A stretch of 10,024 bases of DNA, from contig CAZGTM010000098.1 in the NCBI GenBank assembly GCA_964528595.1, forward strand, positions 1-10,024, in the 5' to 3' direction. A program made the translations under genes and the position numbers. Positions 1-6,886 of the stretch are shown piece after piece; positions within the stretch are counted from its first letter, which is position 1, and every line of letters begins with the position of its first letter. The notes below the pieces were generated by a model. That model was not told the DNA's origin and did no database searches. It saw only the letters and a program-made list of their open reading frames with translations. The DNA is from CAYFKJ01 sp964528595 (lineage in GTDB: Bacteria > Pseudomonadota > Alphaproteobacteria > UBA2966).

Positions 1-511
1 ATCGGAACTGGTTAAAAGGCTATCGACCGCCTGTTCCCTTGCATGACTTCTGATAGTGAACGTCCCCTCCCGCCAGATTATCTAAATTGGCCAAATGGCC
101 GCAAAGCGCCTACCGCCGACGAATTCTGCGTCTGCCATGCCCACGCTGGCGGACTTTGGATGGGAATTGGTCCGCTTCGAAGAGCTGAACCGACAAATAT
201 TGGATGGCCAGGACTTCCGCTGATAGCCAACAAGAGACATACGTTGCGGATGAACGATCACCTGACTACGGACCAAACTCTGCATGATAAAATCGCCTGC
301 ATGAACCCAAAAACTGACCTTTGGCAGATGTTGGCTCGCTGACGACATTGTCCTCGTCAGAGTAGCCACCGAATTTACAGACTAAGGCCTCTTCTCATTG
401 CGCCTGCAAGGGAGGTGGATATAGCGGGAGATAGATGTATTTGAGAGCGACACGATCTCAAGGTTCGATAAATGGGCTTCCGAGCCGAATTGTTCTAGCG
501 AGCGAACTAAT
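1..511. other. Left flank without a supportable gene
   Basis: I see no convincing gene in this half-kilobase. The longest plus-strand open frame (43-342) has unbiased composition, no recognisable domain and no Shine-Dalgarno, and the overlapping minus-strand frame (82-369) is no better. A shorter frame at 95-223 ends in a protein-like stretch (starts MPTLADFGWELVRFEELN at 137) followed by a double stop TGATAG, and could be the tail of a decayed gene. Composition looks less GC-rich than the coding regions to the right. No terminator hairpin with a T-run was found downstream of the membrane protein gene that ends at 512. Confidence 0.5.
95..223 (+). pseudogene. Possible gene remnant, short protein-like C-terminal fragment
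   Basis: This is a 42-codon open frame from an ATG at 95, with a second in-frame ATG at 137. The second half (ADFGWELVRFEELNRQILDG) has a balanced, amphipathic composition unlike the random frames around it and ends in tandem stops (TGA TAG). I do not recognise the family. No ribosome binding site precedes either ATG, and no upstream frame continues it, so it looks like the 3' remnant of a lost gene rather than a working one. It may also be chance. Confidence 0.15.
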
Positions 512-1051
512 TCACTGCTTTTTGTCGAGCGCGCGGCCCCGCAGACGGCGGTATGCCCATTGCAAAAAAATGATGAGGCCAACCACCGGCGGAATAACGA
601 CGTAGTAGACGACAATGGTGATGGCGCCATGAAACTCGACGAGAATGGCTGTTCCGATTGCGAATGCCGTGCTCGCCAGCAGCATCCCGCCAAACAGGAA
701 TAGCTTGCTATATCGGTCGGACAGGTCCGGGGGCGGGTTATCCCGCTTCGTCCTTTGCCGCCATTTTTGTGTTGCACACCAGCCGAAGAAAGCCAAGCCA
801 CCCATGACCGCCATACCGGCAAAAATAGTGATGGGCCCCTCAATTCCTTCCTGGTAGCCGATCATGACGACGAAGCCTATGAGGACTATGACGCCGGAAA
901 TAACGCCCCGCCGAAATGTTGATTTGTCCCCCGCCTCATATGCCTCCAGTAGCTGCTTATGTTCCCTTTGTCGTTGGTTGAACGCAAAAAACATGATGGC
1001 CGCAAAAACAAGTAGGACGGCGATAACTCCGAATATGGTTTCATACGGCAT
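512..1051 (-). CDS. Hypothetical five-helix inner-membrane protein
   Basis: A 179-residue protein that I cannot assign to a family. Five hydrophobic segments are visible, at about residues 4-23, 47-65, 73-91, 117-138 and 142-163. A charged loop with a KRDNPPPD stretch lies between helices 3 and 4, and the C-terminus is basic (RRLRGRALDKKQ), consistent with an inner-membrane location. No catalytic or transport motif is visible. The ATG start is well supported: an AGGGGAG Shine-Dalgarno (plus-strand 1057-1063) lies five bases upstream. The gene is transcribed away from the signalling genes to its right, so the 1052-1363 interval probably holds divergent promoters. A membrane-stress or transporter-accessory role is possible but not shown. 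Confidence 0.72.
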   Translation of the reverse strand: MPYETIFGVIAVLLVFAAIMFFAFNQRQREHKQLLEAYEAGDKSTFRRGVISGVIVLIGFVVMIGYQEGIEGPITIFAGMAVMGGLAFFGWCATQKWRQRTKRDNPPPDLSDRYSKLFLFGGMLLASTAFAIGTAILVEFHGAITIVVYYVVIPPVVGLIIFLQWAYRRLRGRALDKKQ

Positions 1052-1056
1052 CGAGA

Positions 1057-1063
1057 CTCCCCT
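1057..1063 (-). promoter_or_regulatory. Shine-Dalgarno of the five-helix membrane protein
   Basis: Read on the minus strand this is AGGGGAG, five bases before the ATG that ends at 1051. It is a near-consensus ribosome binding site and fixes the start of the minus-strand gene. Confidence 0.7.
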
Positions 1064-1363
1064 AAGAGACGACTGCTGAAATACCGAACAATTCGCCCGA
1101 TTGTATCAAACGGTGGCGCAATTAGACATCGGCGCTAGCGACGGCCTCAGACGTGAGGGGTGGTCTTCTGAGGGGTCCGGTGTGCGCTGATGGGCCAAAT
1201 ATCGTTTGGATCGTCCCCTAGGAGTGAAAAACAGGGTTCCTGTTCCGGCTCCAAAATCGATGAATGTCCAGGGATCGCTGGAAAAATATCCTGGGAACCT
1301 CCGCGGCTCTCTGCCACATTGAATAGCTCGTCCCGACGGCAGGAGGCTGTACCGGAGCTGCAT
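1064..1363. promoter_or_regulatory. Divergent intergenic region, probable promoters
   Basis: About 300 bp between divergently transcribed genes. Open frames here on both strands are short or lack motifs, and I treat them as chance. It contains a perfect 8-base direct repeat TGAGGGGT at 1154-1161 and 1169-1176 (15 bp period), which could be a binding site for a regulator. I see no confident -35/-10 pair. The right end carries AGGAGG (1341-1346) and GGAG (1354-1357), which belong to the start of the cyclase reading frame. Confidence 0.4.
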
Positions 1364-1390
1364 ATGGATGAAGAAAGACCAACAGAATAA
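1354..1390 (+). pseudogene. Probable original start of the cyclase gene, cut by an in-frame TAA
   Basis: GGAG at 1354-1357 stands six bases before ATG 1364-1366, an ideal start signal. The frame reads MDEERPTE and then meets TAA (1388-1390). The next codons, in the same frame and without another stop, read ALTWLERTRDLERRGEF and run into the 585-codon cyclase frame. The residues immediately after the TAA look like the natural first helix of the TPR-like domain, so the stop appears to interrupt what should be one protein. A single C-to-T change (CAA Gln to TAA) would explain it. Alternatives are a short leader peptide or a base-calling error. Confidence 0.5.
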
Positions 1391-1420
1391 GCGCTGACAT
1401 GGCTGGAGCGAACCCGGGAT

Positions 1421-3178
1421 TTGGAACGTCGGGGTGAGTTCCTTCGTGCTTATGACACCGCCAATCGAGGTCTCCAGGATTTTCCGGAAGATTTGTCGCT
1501 GCGCTATCGAGCCGTATTGGTGCTGGCCCGGGCCGGGGCCACGCAGCTCGCGCGGCAGCGATACGCGGAATACCAACTCGAAGGCCGCAAGGAAGAGGAC
1601 ATTGCGGCACTGGCGGCGCGCCTGTCGAAAGATGTCGCCCTCCAGGCTCCGTCGAACAAGCGAAAGGCACCTGCGGCCGATGCCGCCGGACAATATGAAG
1701 CTATCTACCGCCGTACGGCCGGTTATTTTCCGGGCATTAATGCGGCGACGCTCTCACTTGTCGCCGGCGATACCGTGCATGCGCGTGAACTGGCACGGGA
1801 AATTTCGACCCTTGTCGACGGCCTCGGGGCCGCAGGGGGAGAGGAAGCATATTACCGGTTGGCAACTCAGGCGGAGGCGTTGCTCATCCTGGGCCGGGAA
1901 GAGGCCGCCCAATCGAAATTGGCGGAGGCATACTCAGAGGTCGGGGGCGACCTGGCGGCGCTGGCCACGACCAGAAAACAACTGGCGCTGATATGTACCG
2001 TCTCGGACATGAGCAAGGATATTTTGGCGAACTTTGTGCCGCCCCGGGTCATTCACTATTGTGGCCATATCATCAAGCCGGCAGGCGAAATGGGACGCTT
2101 TACCACCGATCAAGAATCCCGTGTGTCACAAGAGATCATTGATCAACTTGCGCAAAGCGACGTCGGCTTCGGATACGGCTCCCTTGCCGCGGGTGCAGAT
2201 ATTATTTTCGCCGAGGCGCTGCTGAAACGCGGCGCCGAAGTGCACGTGGCGCTGCCCTTCCGCAAGGACGAGTTCGTCGACATCTCCGTCGCTCCAAGCG
2301 GTGTCGATTGGGTGAACCGATTTGAGCGCTGCATGGAGAACGTAACAAGCATCCGTTACGCGACTGAGGACAGTTACCTCGGCGACGATCAACTGTTCAG
2401 TTATTGCAGCGGGATGGGTATGGGATTGGCCCTTCTCAGGGCCCGATATCTCGACGGACCGGTCGAGCAAATCGCGGTATGGGACGGCATGCCGCCCAGC
2501 CAGCCGGTGGGCACCTCCTTCGATGTCGCCCAATGGCGCGATCTTAATCTTCCTCAGTCCATTATTAATGTCTCGGGCAGCGGCAATGAGGTCAGTGACT
2601 CGTCCGACAAACCGGCGGCCCTCAGCCGTGTCCAACGCGCCATGTTGTTCGGTGACATCAAGGGATTCAGCACTCTGGGCGACCGCGATTTGCCCATATT
2701 TGTCGATCAGATACTTGGACGCCTGGCTGAGGTGATCGATTCCTTCAGCGACGCCGTACTATTTCGAAACACCTGGGGCGATGGCATTTTCGTCGTCTTC
2801 GAACAGGCAAAGATAGCGGCGCGCTGCGCCCTGGCTATGCAAACGGCCATGGCAGAATATCTGGCCGACATTCGTGACCTGCCCGACTATCTGGCGCTTC
2901 GATTGGGCGGCCACTTCGGGCCGATCTATCGGACGCGCGATCCTGTGTTGAGGGTTGAGAATTATTTCGGCGCCCACGTTAGCCGGGCAGCGAGAATTGA
3001 ACCGGTCACGCCCGAAGGTTGTGTCTATGTCACCGAATCGTTCGCCGCCCGCCTTGCCCTCGATGACACTTCAGAATTCGCCTGCGACTATGTCGGCAGC
3101 CATCCGGCGGCGAAGGGCTACGGTAATCTACCCATGTATCTGTTACGCCGAATCAGTGAAGATCCTGATTCCGACTAG
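1421..3178 (+). CDS. TPR-S/DUF4071-like, SLOG-like, class III nucleotide cyclase fusion
   Basis: This is a predicted cytoplasmic signalling enzyme of 585 residues, numbered from TTG 1421. Residues 1-195 are helical, of the TPR-S/DUF4071 type, with the motif YFPGINAATLSLVAGD at 102-117. Residues 208-360 form a Rossmann-like domain with GYGSLAAGADIIFAEALL (251-268), resembling the nucleotide-binding loop of DprA/SLOG proteins. Residues 403-577 are a class III adenylate/guanylate cyclase domain. Both metal-binding aspartates are present (D412 in FGDIKGFS, D454 in TWGDG), and so is the transition-state Arg (R525). The purine-specifying Lys and Asp positions are both Asn (N450, N514) and the transition-state Asn is Ser (S521), so the cyclic nucleotide made, or even activity, is uncertain. 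No membrane segment is visible. The TTG start is weak, and the in-frame frame upstream to ATG 1364 is broken by TAA at 1388, so the true N-terminus is unresolved. The TIR-WD40 gene follows after 42 bp and is probably co-transcribed. Confidence 0.85.
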   Translation: MERRGEFLRAYDTANRGLQDFPEDLSLRYRAVLVLARAGATQLARQRYAEYQLEGRKEEDIAALAARLSKDVALQAPSNKRKAPAADAAGQYEAIYRRTAGYFPGINAATLSLVAGDTVHARELAREISTLVDGLGAAGGEEAYYRLATQAEALLILGREEAAQSKLAEAYSEVGGDLAALATTRKQLALICTVSDMSKDILANFVPPRVIHYCGHIIKPAGEMGRFTTDQESRVSQEIIDQLAQSDVGFGYGSLAAGADIIFAEALLKRGAEVHVALPFRKDEFVDISVAPSGVDWVNRFERCMENVTSIRYATEDSYLGDDQLFSYCSGMGMGLALLRARYLDGPVEQIAVWDGMPPSQPVGTSFDVAQWRDLNLPQSIINVSGSGNEVSDSSDKPAALSRVQRAMLFGDIKGFSTLGDRDLPIFVDQILGRLAEVIDSFSDAVLFRNTWGDGIFVVFEQAKIAARCALAMQTAMAEYLADIRDLPDYLALRLGGHFGPIYRTRDPVLRVENYFGAHVSRAARIEPVTPEGCVYVTESFAARLALDDTSEFACDYVGSHPAAKGYGNLPMYLLRRISEDPDSD

Positions 3179-3220
3179 CTTGATTGGCCTTCGAGGGAAT
3201 CCGGAAATGCTGCCGAAAAG

Positions 3221-6082
3221 ATGACAAGCGAATCCGACAAAGGAGCTGGTCGGTACAAATATTGGGCCTTTATCAGCTATAGCCATCAGGACGAGCAGTG
3301 GGCAACCTGGCTTCACAAGAAGCTCGAGGGTTACCGCGTGCCAAGGCGGCTTGTGGGTCGCGAAACCAGCTACGGCAAGGTCCCGAAACGGGTTTATCCG
3401 GTTTTTCGGGATCGCGAGGAGCTACCCGGATCTTCAGACCTTGGCGAAAAAATCAGCGCTGCCATTCAAGGATCACGTTTCCTGGTCGTGCTGTGTTCGC
3501 CCAACTCGGCCCGTTCGCATTGGGTCAACGAAGAAGTTCGGGAGTTCAAGCGCCTAGGGCGAGAGGACCAGGTTTTGAGTTTGATAGTCGACGGCGAACC
3601 TTGGGCGACCGACAAGCCCGAAAGCGGTTTATTGGAGTGCTTTCCCGATGCCGTTCGATGGCGGGTGAATTCCAACGGCAGTCTTAGTGATGAACGAAGC
3701 GAACCGATTGCCGCCGACGCGCGGGTCGGCAAGGACGGGCGCAAAAACGCCTTCTTCAAATTGCTCTCAGGCTTGCTGGAGGTCGATTACGACGATCTCA
3801 AGCAACGGGATAAACGCCGCCGATTGTGGTTGCGCCTCCAACTGGCGGCGCTGACGGCCGTGGTCCTCGCTGTCGTCGGCGGCATTTGGTACGACGGCTA
3901 CATTGACTCCCGTACAGCCGAACGGGCCAAGAACCACCGTATTTCGACATTGCTCATGCAAAAAGCCAGGACGTCCGCAGAGAACCGCGACAGTGGCACG
4001 GCCTTGTATTACGGTGCGCAAGCCATTCGATACCGCGAACTCAGCGCCGGAATATTGACTCCCAAGGAAAGCGATTTTTTGTCATCGCTGGCACTGGAGG
4101 CATCGCTGGAGAGATCGCATGTGGAAAGTAGCGCCCTCTTGACCGCTGCGCTGTCGCCGGACTCCAAGAAACTGGTCACCGGGGCAAAGGATGGGATCAT
4201 TTCCGTTCGCAGGGCTTCGGATCTCGCGATACTGAAAACGCTCCCGCGGCAAGCGTCCAGCGTCACTCGTGTCGCCTTCGCACCAGACGCAACAATGGTT
4301 GTCAGCGGTAGCGAGGTTGGAGTGGTTACGAAATGGAGCGGACCGGAGTTCGCTTCGAGCACCGTACTGGGCCGCCACGACGGTGGAGTCTCAGCGCTAG
4401 CCTTCAGTTTAGAGAGCGGTTTACTTGCCAGCGCCGGCCGCGACGGATCAATATCGGTGTGGAATCCGACAAGTGGTGAGAAAATTGCGTCCTTCAGTCA
4501 GCTGGACAGGTTAAACGATATCGCTTTTCTGCCAGGTGGTCGGAGCTTGGTTTCGGTCGGCGACGATCGCTGGATCGTCTTCCGGGACATCGATAGCGGC
4601 GCTGAAAGACGCGTTCGGCAGTATAGCGAACCGTTGCGGTCACTAAGCATCAGTTCGGACGGACGGTATTTGGCGGCAGGCAGTTGGGATACCACGGTCA
4701 AAGTCTGGAGCTTAGCCAGGGAGCGTGAAATCGCAGTTCTAAAAGGCCACGGGAAATCCGTCGACAGCGTAGCGTTCGACCCGGCCGGCGATCGCTTGGT
4801 CTCGGGGAGCCTGGATGAAACCGTCAAGATATGGGACGTTGGCGCCATGGCCGAAATTGCTACCCTGAGAGGCCATCGGCACTACGTCACTCAGGTCGCG
4901 ATCGGCAGAGACGGCAAGACACTCGTGCCGGCGAGTGAGGATCGCACGCTAAAACGCTGGCGCCTGACGCCACGCGACCATGCCAAGGTGATCAGAGGGC
5001 ATACCGGAACCGTGCGGGCCGTCGCTTATCATCCCAATGGACGATGGCTGGCTTCGGCTGGAGACGATCAATCCATACGTTTGTGGGAGGTGCCCGAGGG
5101 TCGCGAGATACGCCGATTTTTCTCCGCTGCGAACAGCGGCGCGCATGGTGACGCCGTACGTTCGATCGCCTTTTCCCCCGATGGCAAATGGTTGCTGTCG
5201 GGCGGCCGCGACAAAAGACTGCGAATTTGGCGCGTCGCCGACGGCAAACTCTTGCGGGATCTCGAAAACGCCCACGACCATTGGATTTTTTCGGTTGCCT
5301 TTAGCGCAGACGGCCAACGTATTGCATCCGCGAGTTACGATGGGATCGTCAAAGTTTGGCAGGTTCCGTCATTTGACTTGTCCTATATGATCGAAGGGCA
5401 TGAAGGCAAACCGGTTGGCGGCGTCACCTTCAGTTCAGACGGCAGATTGCTGGCAACCGCGGGCAATGATACCGTGGCAAATATTTGGTTTGCCAAGTCA
5501 GGCAAGCTTATTCACGCCCTCAAGGACCACGACTACGTTGTCCGGGGCATAGCATTCAGTCAAAACGGGGAATATTTGGCGACGACCAGTGCCGATCAGA
5601 CCGTTCGACTGTGGGACGTTGCTCGGGGCACACTCATCGATACGCTGCTCGGCCACCACTCGCTCATGGTTTGGTCGGTGAGCTTCAGTCCCGACAGCAA
5701 GCTTTTGGTCTCGGCTTCGAACAGCAAGGATCGGAATACCGTGAGGCTATGGAACTTGAAATCCCGAGACATTGTCTCCTGGCTCGCCGGACATCGGGAG
5801 TTCGCGGTTACGACATCGTTCAGCCCGGATGGTCTCTACTTTGCCTCCGGTGGCACAGATGGCACGATCAGATTGTGGTCCGTAGCGGACCATATGTCGG
5901 GTCGTCGGAATGAAGAAGTACGCGGCCGTAGTGCGCCTTTGCGGCGATTTCTGAATGAGCGCGACCGCACTGCGGGAGCGGCCGGGGGGTTGGCCAGCCG
6001 GGTTGGCCGCCTGACGAACCTGGAACTTGTCGGAAGCGATGCCTTGCCAATCTCCGAGCCGGGTCAGATTGTCGTACCCTGA
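3221..6082 (+). CDS. TIR-transmembrane-WD40 repeat receptor-like protein
   Basis: The protein has 953 residues. Residues 12-150 are a bacterial TIR domain: YWAFISYSHQDEQWATWLH (βA and αA), the FRDREELPGSSDLG segment (62-75), and SRFLVVLCSPNSARSHWVNEE. In the last, E105 lies four residues after W101, matching the catalytic Glu spacing of NAD-cleaving TIRs. A basic stretch (KQRDKRRR, 194-201) precedes one hydrophobic helix at 203-224, favouring a cytoplasmic TIR and an external C-terminal part. A helical linker (230-300) leads to 14 WD repeats (303-890), enough for two seven-bladed propellers. The last 60 residues show no domain. In known systems TIR domains hydrolyse NAD+ or make signalling derivatives of it, and WD40 propellers bind partners. 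Here a sensor or scaffold role for the propellers is inferred. Only a weak Shine-Dalgarno (GAAAAG) precedes the ATG, which is compatible with coupling to the cyclase gene upstream. The DUF218 gene begins 12 bp downstream. Confidence 0.9.
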   Translation: MTSESDKGAGRYKYWAFISYSHQDEQWATWLHKKLEGYRVPRRLVGRETSYGKVPKRVYPVFRDREELPGSSDLGEKISAAIQGSRFLVVLCSPNSARSHWVNEEVREFKRLGREDQVLSLIVDGEPWATDKPESGLLECFPDAVRWRVNSNGSLSDERSEPIAADARVGKDGRKNAFFKLLSGLLEVDYDDLKQRDKRRRLWLRLQLAALTAVVLAVVGGIWYDGYIDSRTAERAKNHRISTLLMQKARTSAENRDSGTALYYGAQAIRYRELSAGILTPKESDFLSSLALEASLERSHVESSALLTAALSPDSKKLVTGAKDGIISVRRASDLAILKTLPRQASSVTRVAFAPDATMVVSGSEVGVVTKWSGPEFASSTVLGRHDGGVSALAFSLESGLLASAGRDGSISVWNPTSGEKIASFSQLDRLNDIAFLPGGRSLVSVGDDRWIVFRDIDSGAERRVRQYSEPLRSLSISSDGRYLAAGSWDTTVKVWSLAREREIAVLKGHGKSVDSVAFDPAGDRLVSGSLDETVKIWDVGAMAEIATLRGHRHYVTQVAIGRDGKTLVPASEDRTLKRWRLTPRDHAKVIRGHTGTVRAVAYHPNGRWLASAGDDQSIRLWEVPEGREIRRFFSAANSGAHGDAVRSIAFSPDGKWLLSGGRDKRLRIWRVADGKLLRDLENAHDHWIFSVAFSADGQRIASASYDGIVKVWQVPSFDLSYMIEGHEGKPVGGVTFSSDGRLLATAGNDTVANIWFAKSGKLIHALKDHDYVVRGIAFSQNGEYLATTSADQTVRLWDVARGTLIDTLLGHHSLMVWSVSFSPDSKLLVSASNSKDRNTVRLWNLKSRDIVSWLAGHREFAVTTSFSPDGLYFASGGTDGTIRLWSVADHMSGRRNEEVRGRSAPLRRFLNERDRTAGAAGGLASRVGRLTNLELVGSDALPISEPGQIVVP
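4127..5890 (+). repeat. Fourteen WD40 repeats (two seven-blade propellers)
   Basis: Tandem units of about 42 residues carry the pattern GH...V..(V/I)AFSPDG..LASGS.D.T(V/I)(R/K)(L/I)W. The W-containing strand ends fall near residues 330, 372, 414, 453, 496, 538, 580, 622, 670, 713, 756, 798, 844 and 886. The first two and the fourth are degenerate; the first lacks the Trp (SVRRAS) and the fourth has IVFRDI. The units differ clearly in sequence, so this is an old array rather than a recent expansion of near-identical blades. Fourteen fits two complete seven-bladed rings. Confidence 0.85.
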
Positions 6083-6094
6083 CAGGGAATTGCA

Positions 6095-6886
6095 GTGGAC
6101 AGAACGGTTCTTCAGCCTGCCAACCTTATGCTCATCGCGCTGTTGTTGGCTTGTGGGCTAACCTGGTTTAGACGGTGGCGTGCCGCCCGCGCCGTGATCA
6201 CAACGTTGACTTTTGCCGTTCTGGTTAGCGCCGTGCTGCCTGTCGGAGTTTGGCTGGTCGCACCACTTGAAAACCGTTTTCCCCCGCCCCGACAATTACC
6301 CGAGCACATTGCCGGGATCGTTGTTCTGGGCGGCGCCACCGATGACACACTTTCAGCCGCCCGAAAACAAATGGTTTTGGGCAGTGCTGGTGAACGCTTG
6401 TTCGCATTTCTCGAACTGGCGCGGATATATCCATCGACACAGCTGCTTATCAGCCGAGGCAGGAACGGGAATGGTCGGCGCACGGGGCTCGCCAAAACTT
6501 TGCTGCCGGAATTCTTTGCCCGCCACGGCATCGAATCCCATCGCTTTCGTATCGAAGGGCAGTCGGCCAACACCTTCGAAAACGCGACACTGGGTCACCG
6601 TTTGATAAAGCCCGTTTCCTCCGACAATTGGCTATTGGTGACATCGGCATGGCACATGCCACGGGCCGTGGGTGTATTTCGGACAGCCGGCTGGAACATC
6701 GTTCCCTATCCGGTCGATTATCGAACCAGCGGTTCCTATTCGTTGGCGCCTGCATTTGACACCAGCCGCGGGTTCACGCTCGTCGCCATGGGTTTGCGGG
6801 AATGGGCGGCGCTGGCAATTTATCGGTTGAGGGGTTTCACGGATACATGGTTTCCGGCGCCGGTGAAAACGCAGTCGTTTCAGTGA
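6095..6886 (+). CDS. DUF218/YdcF/ElyC-type membrane protein
   Basis: A 263-residue protein of the DUF218 (YdcF-like) family, whose members include ElyC and SanA, linked to envelope integrity and peptidoglycan precursor or lipid-carrier metabolism. Two N-terminal hydrophobic segments (about 9-24 and 33-55) anchor it. The globular part shows the family marks: HIAGIVVLGGATDD (71-84), GQSANTFENATLGHRL (155-170), and WLLVTSAWHMPRA (179-191) followed by GWNIVPYPVDYR. Length and layout match an ElyC-like protein, but I cannot assign a specific orthologue. The start is GTG at 6095 with AGGGAA (6084-6089) five bases upstream. It lies 12 bp after the TIR-WD40 stop and overlaps the next gene by 4 bp, so co-transcription with both is likely. 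The biochemical activity of the family remains poorly defined. Confidence 0.85.
   Translation: MDRTVLQPANLMLIALLLACGLTWFRRWRAARAVITTLTFAVLVSAVLPVGVWLVAPLENRFPPPRQLPEHIAGIVVLGGATDDTLSAARKQMVLGSAGERLFAFLELARIYPSTQLLISRGRNGNGRRTGLAKTLLPEFFARHGIESHRFRIEGQSANTFENATLGHRLIKPVSSDNWLLVTSAWHMPRAVGVFRTAGWNIVPYPVDYRTSGSYSLAPAFDTSRGFTLVAMGLREWAALAIYRLRGFTDTWFPAPVKTQSFQ

Noticed and set aside
43..342. 99-codon plus-strand open frame
   Set aside because: No Shine-Dalgarno, no recognisable domain, unusual composition, and competing frames of similar length overlap it.
435..602. Plus-strand ATG at 435 preceded by a GGGAG-like site
   Set aside because: The frame runs antisense into the five-helix membrane protein gene, is Arg-rich and has no domain.
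1106..1693. Two long minus-strand open frames across the leader and 5' end of the cyclase gene
   Set aside because: They overlap the clearly coding TPR-like region in antisense, show Arg/Pro/Ser-rich low-information composition and no motif. They are best explained as shadows of a GC-rich gene.
2126..2635. 169-codon minus-strand open frame inside the cyclase gene
   Set aside because: It lies fully antisense to the SLOG-like domain and has no motif of its own.
4127..5890. Recent DNA-level tandem duplication in the WD40 array
   Set aside because: Blades share the protein pattern but differ widely in sequence, so there is no sign of recent copying.
1421..6082. Assignment as a standard Pycsar system
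   Set aside because: The TIR protein has no visible cyclic-nucleotide-binding domain, and the cyclase carries extra TPR-S and SLOG-like parts. The resemblance is only the cyclase-TIR pairing.
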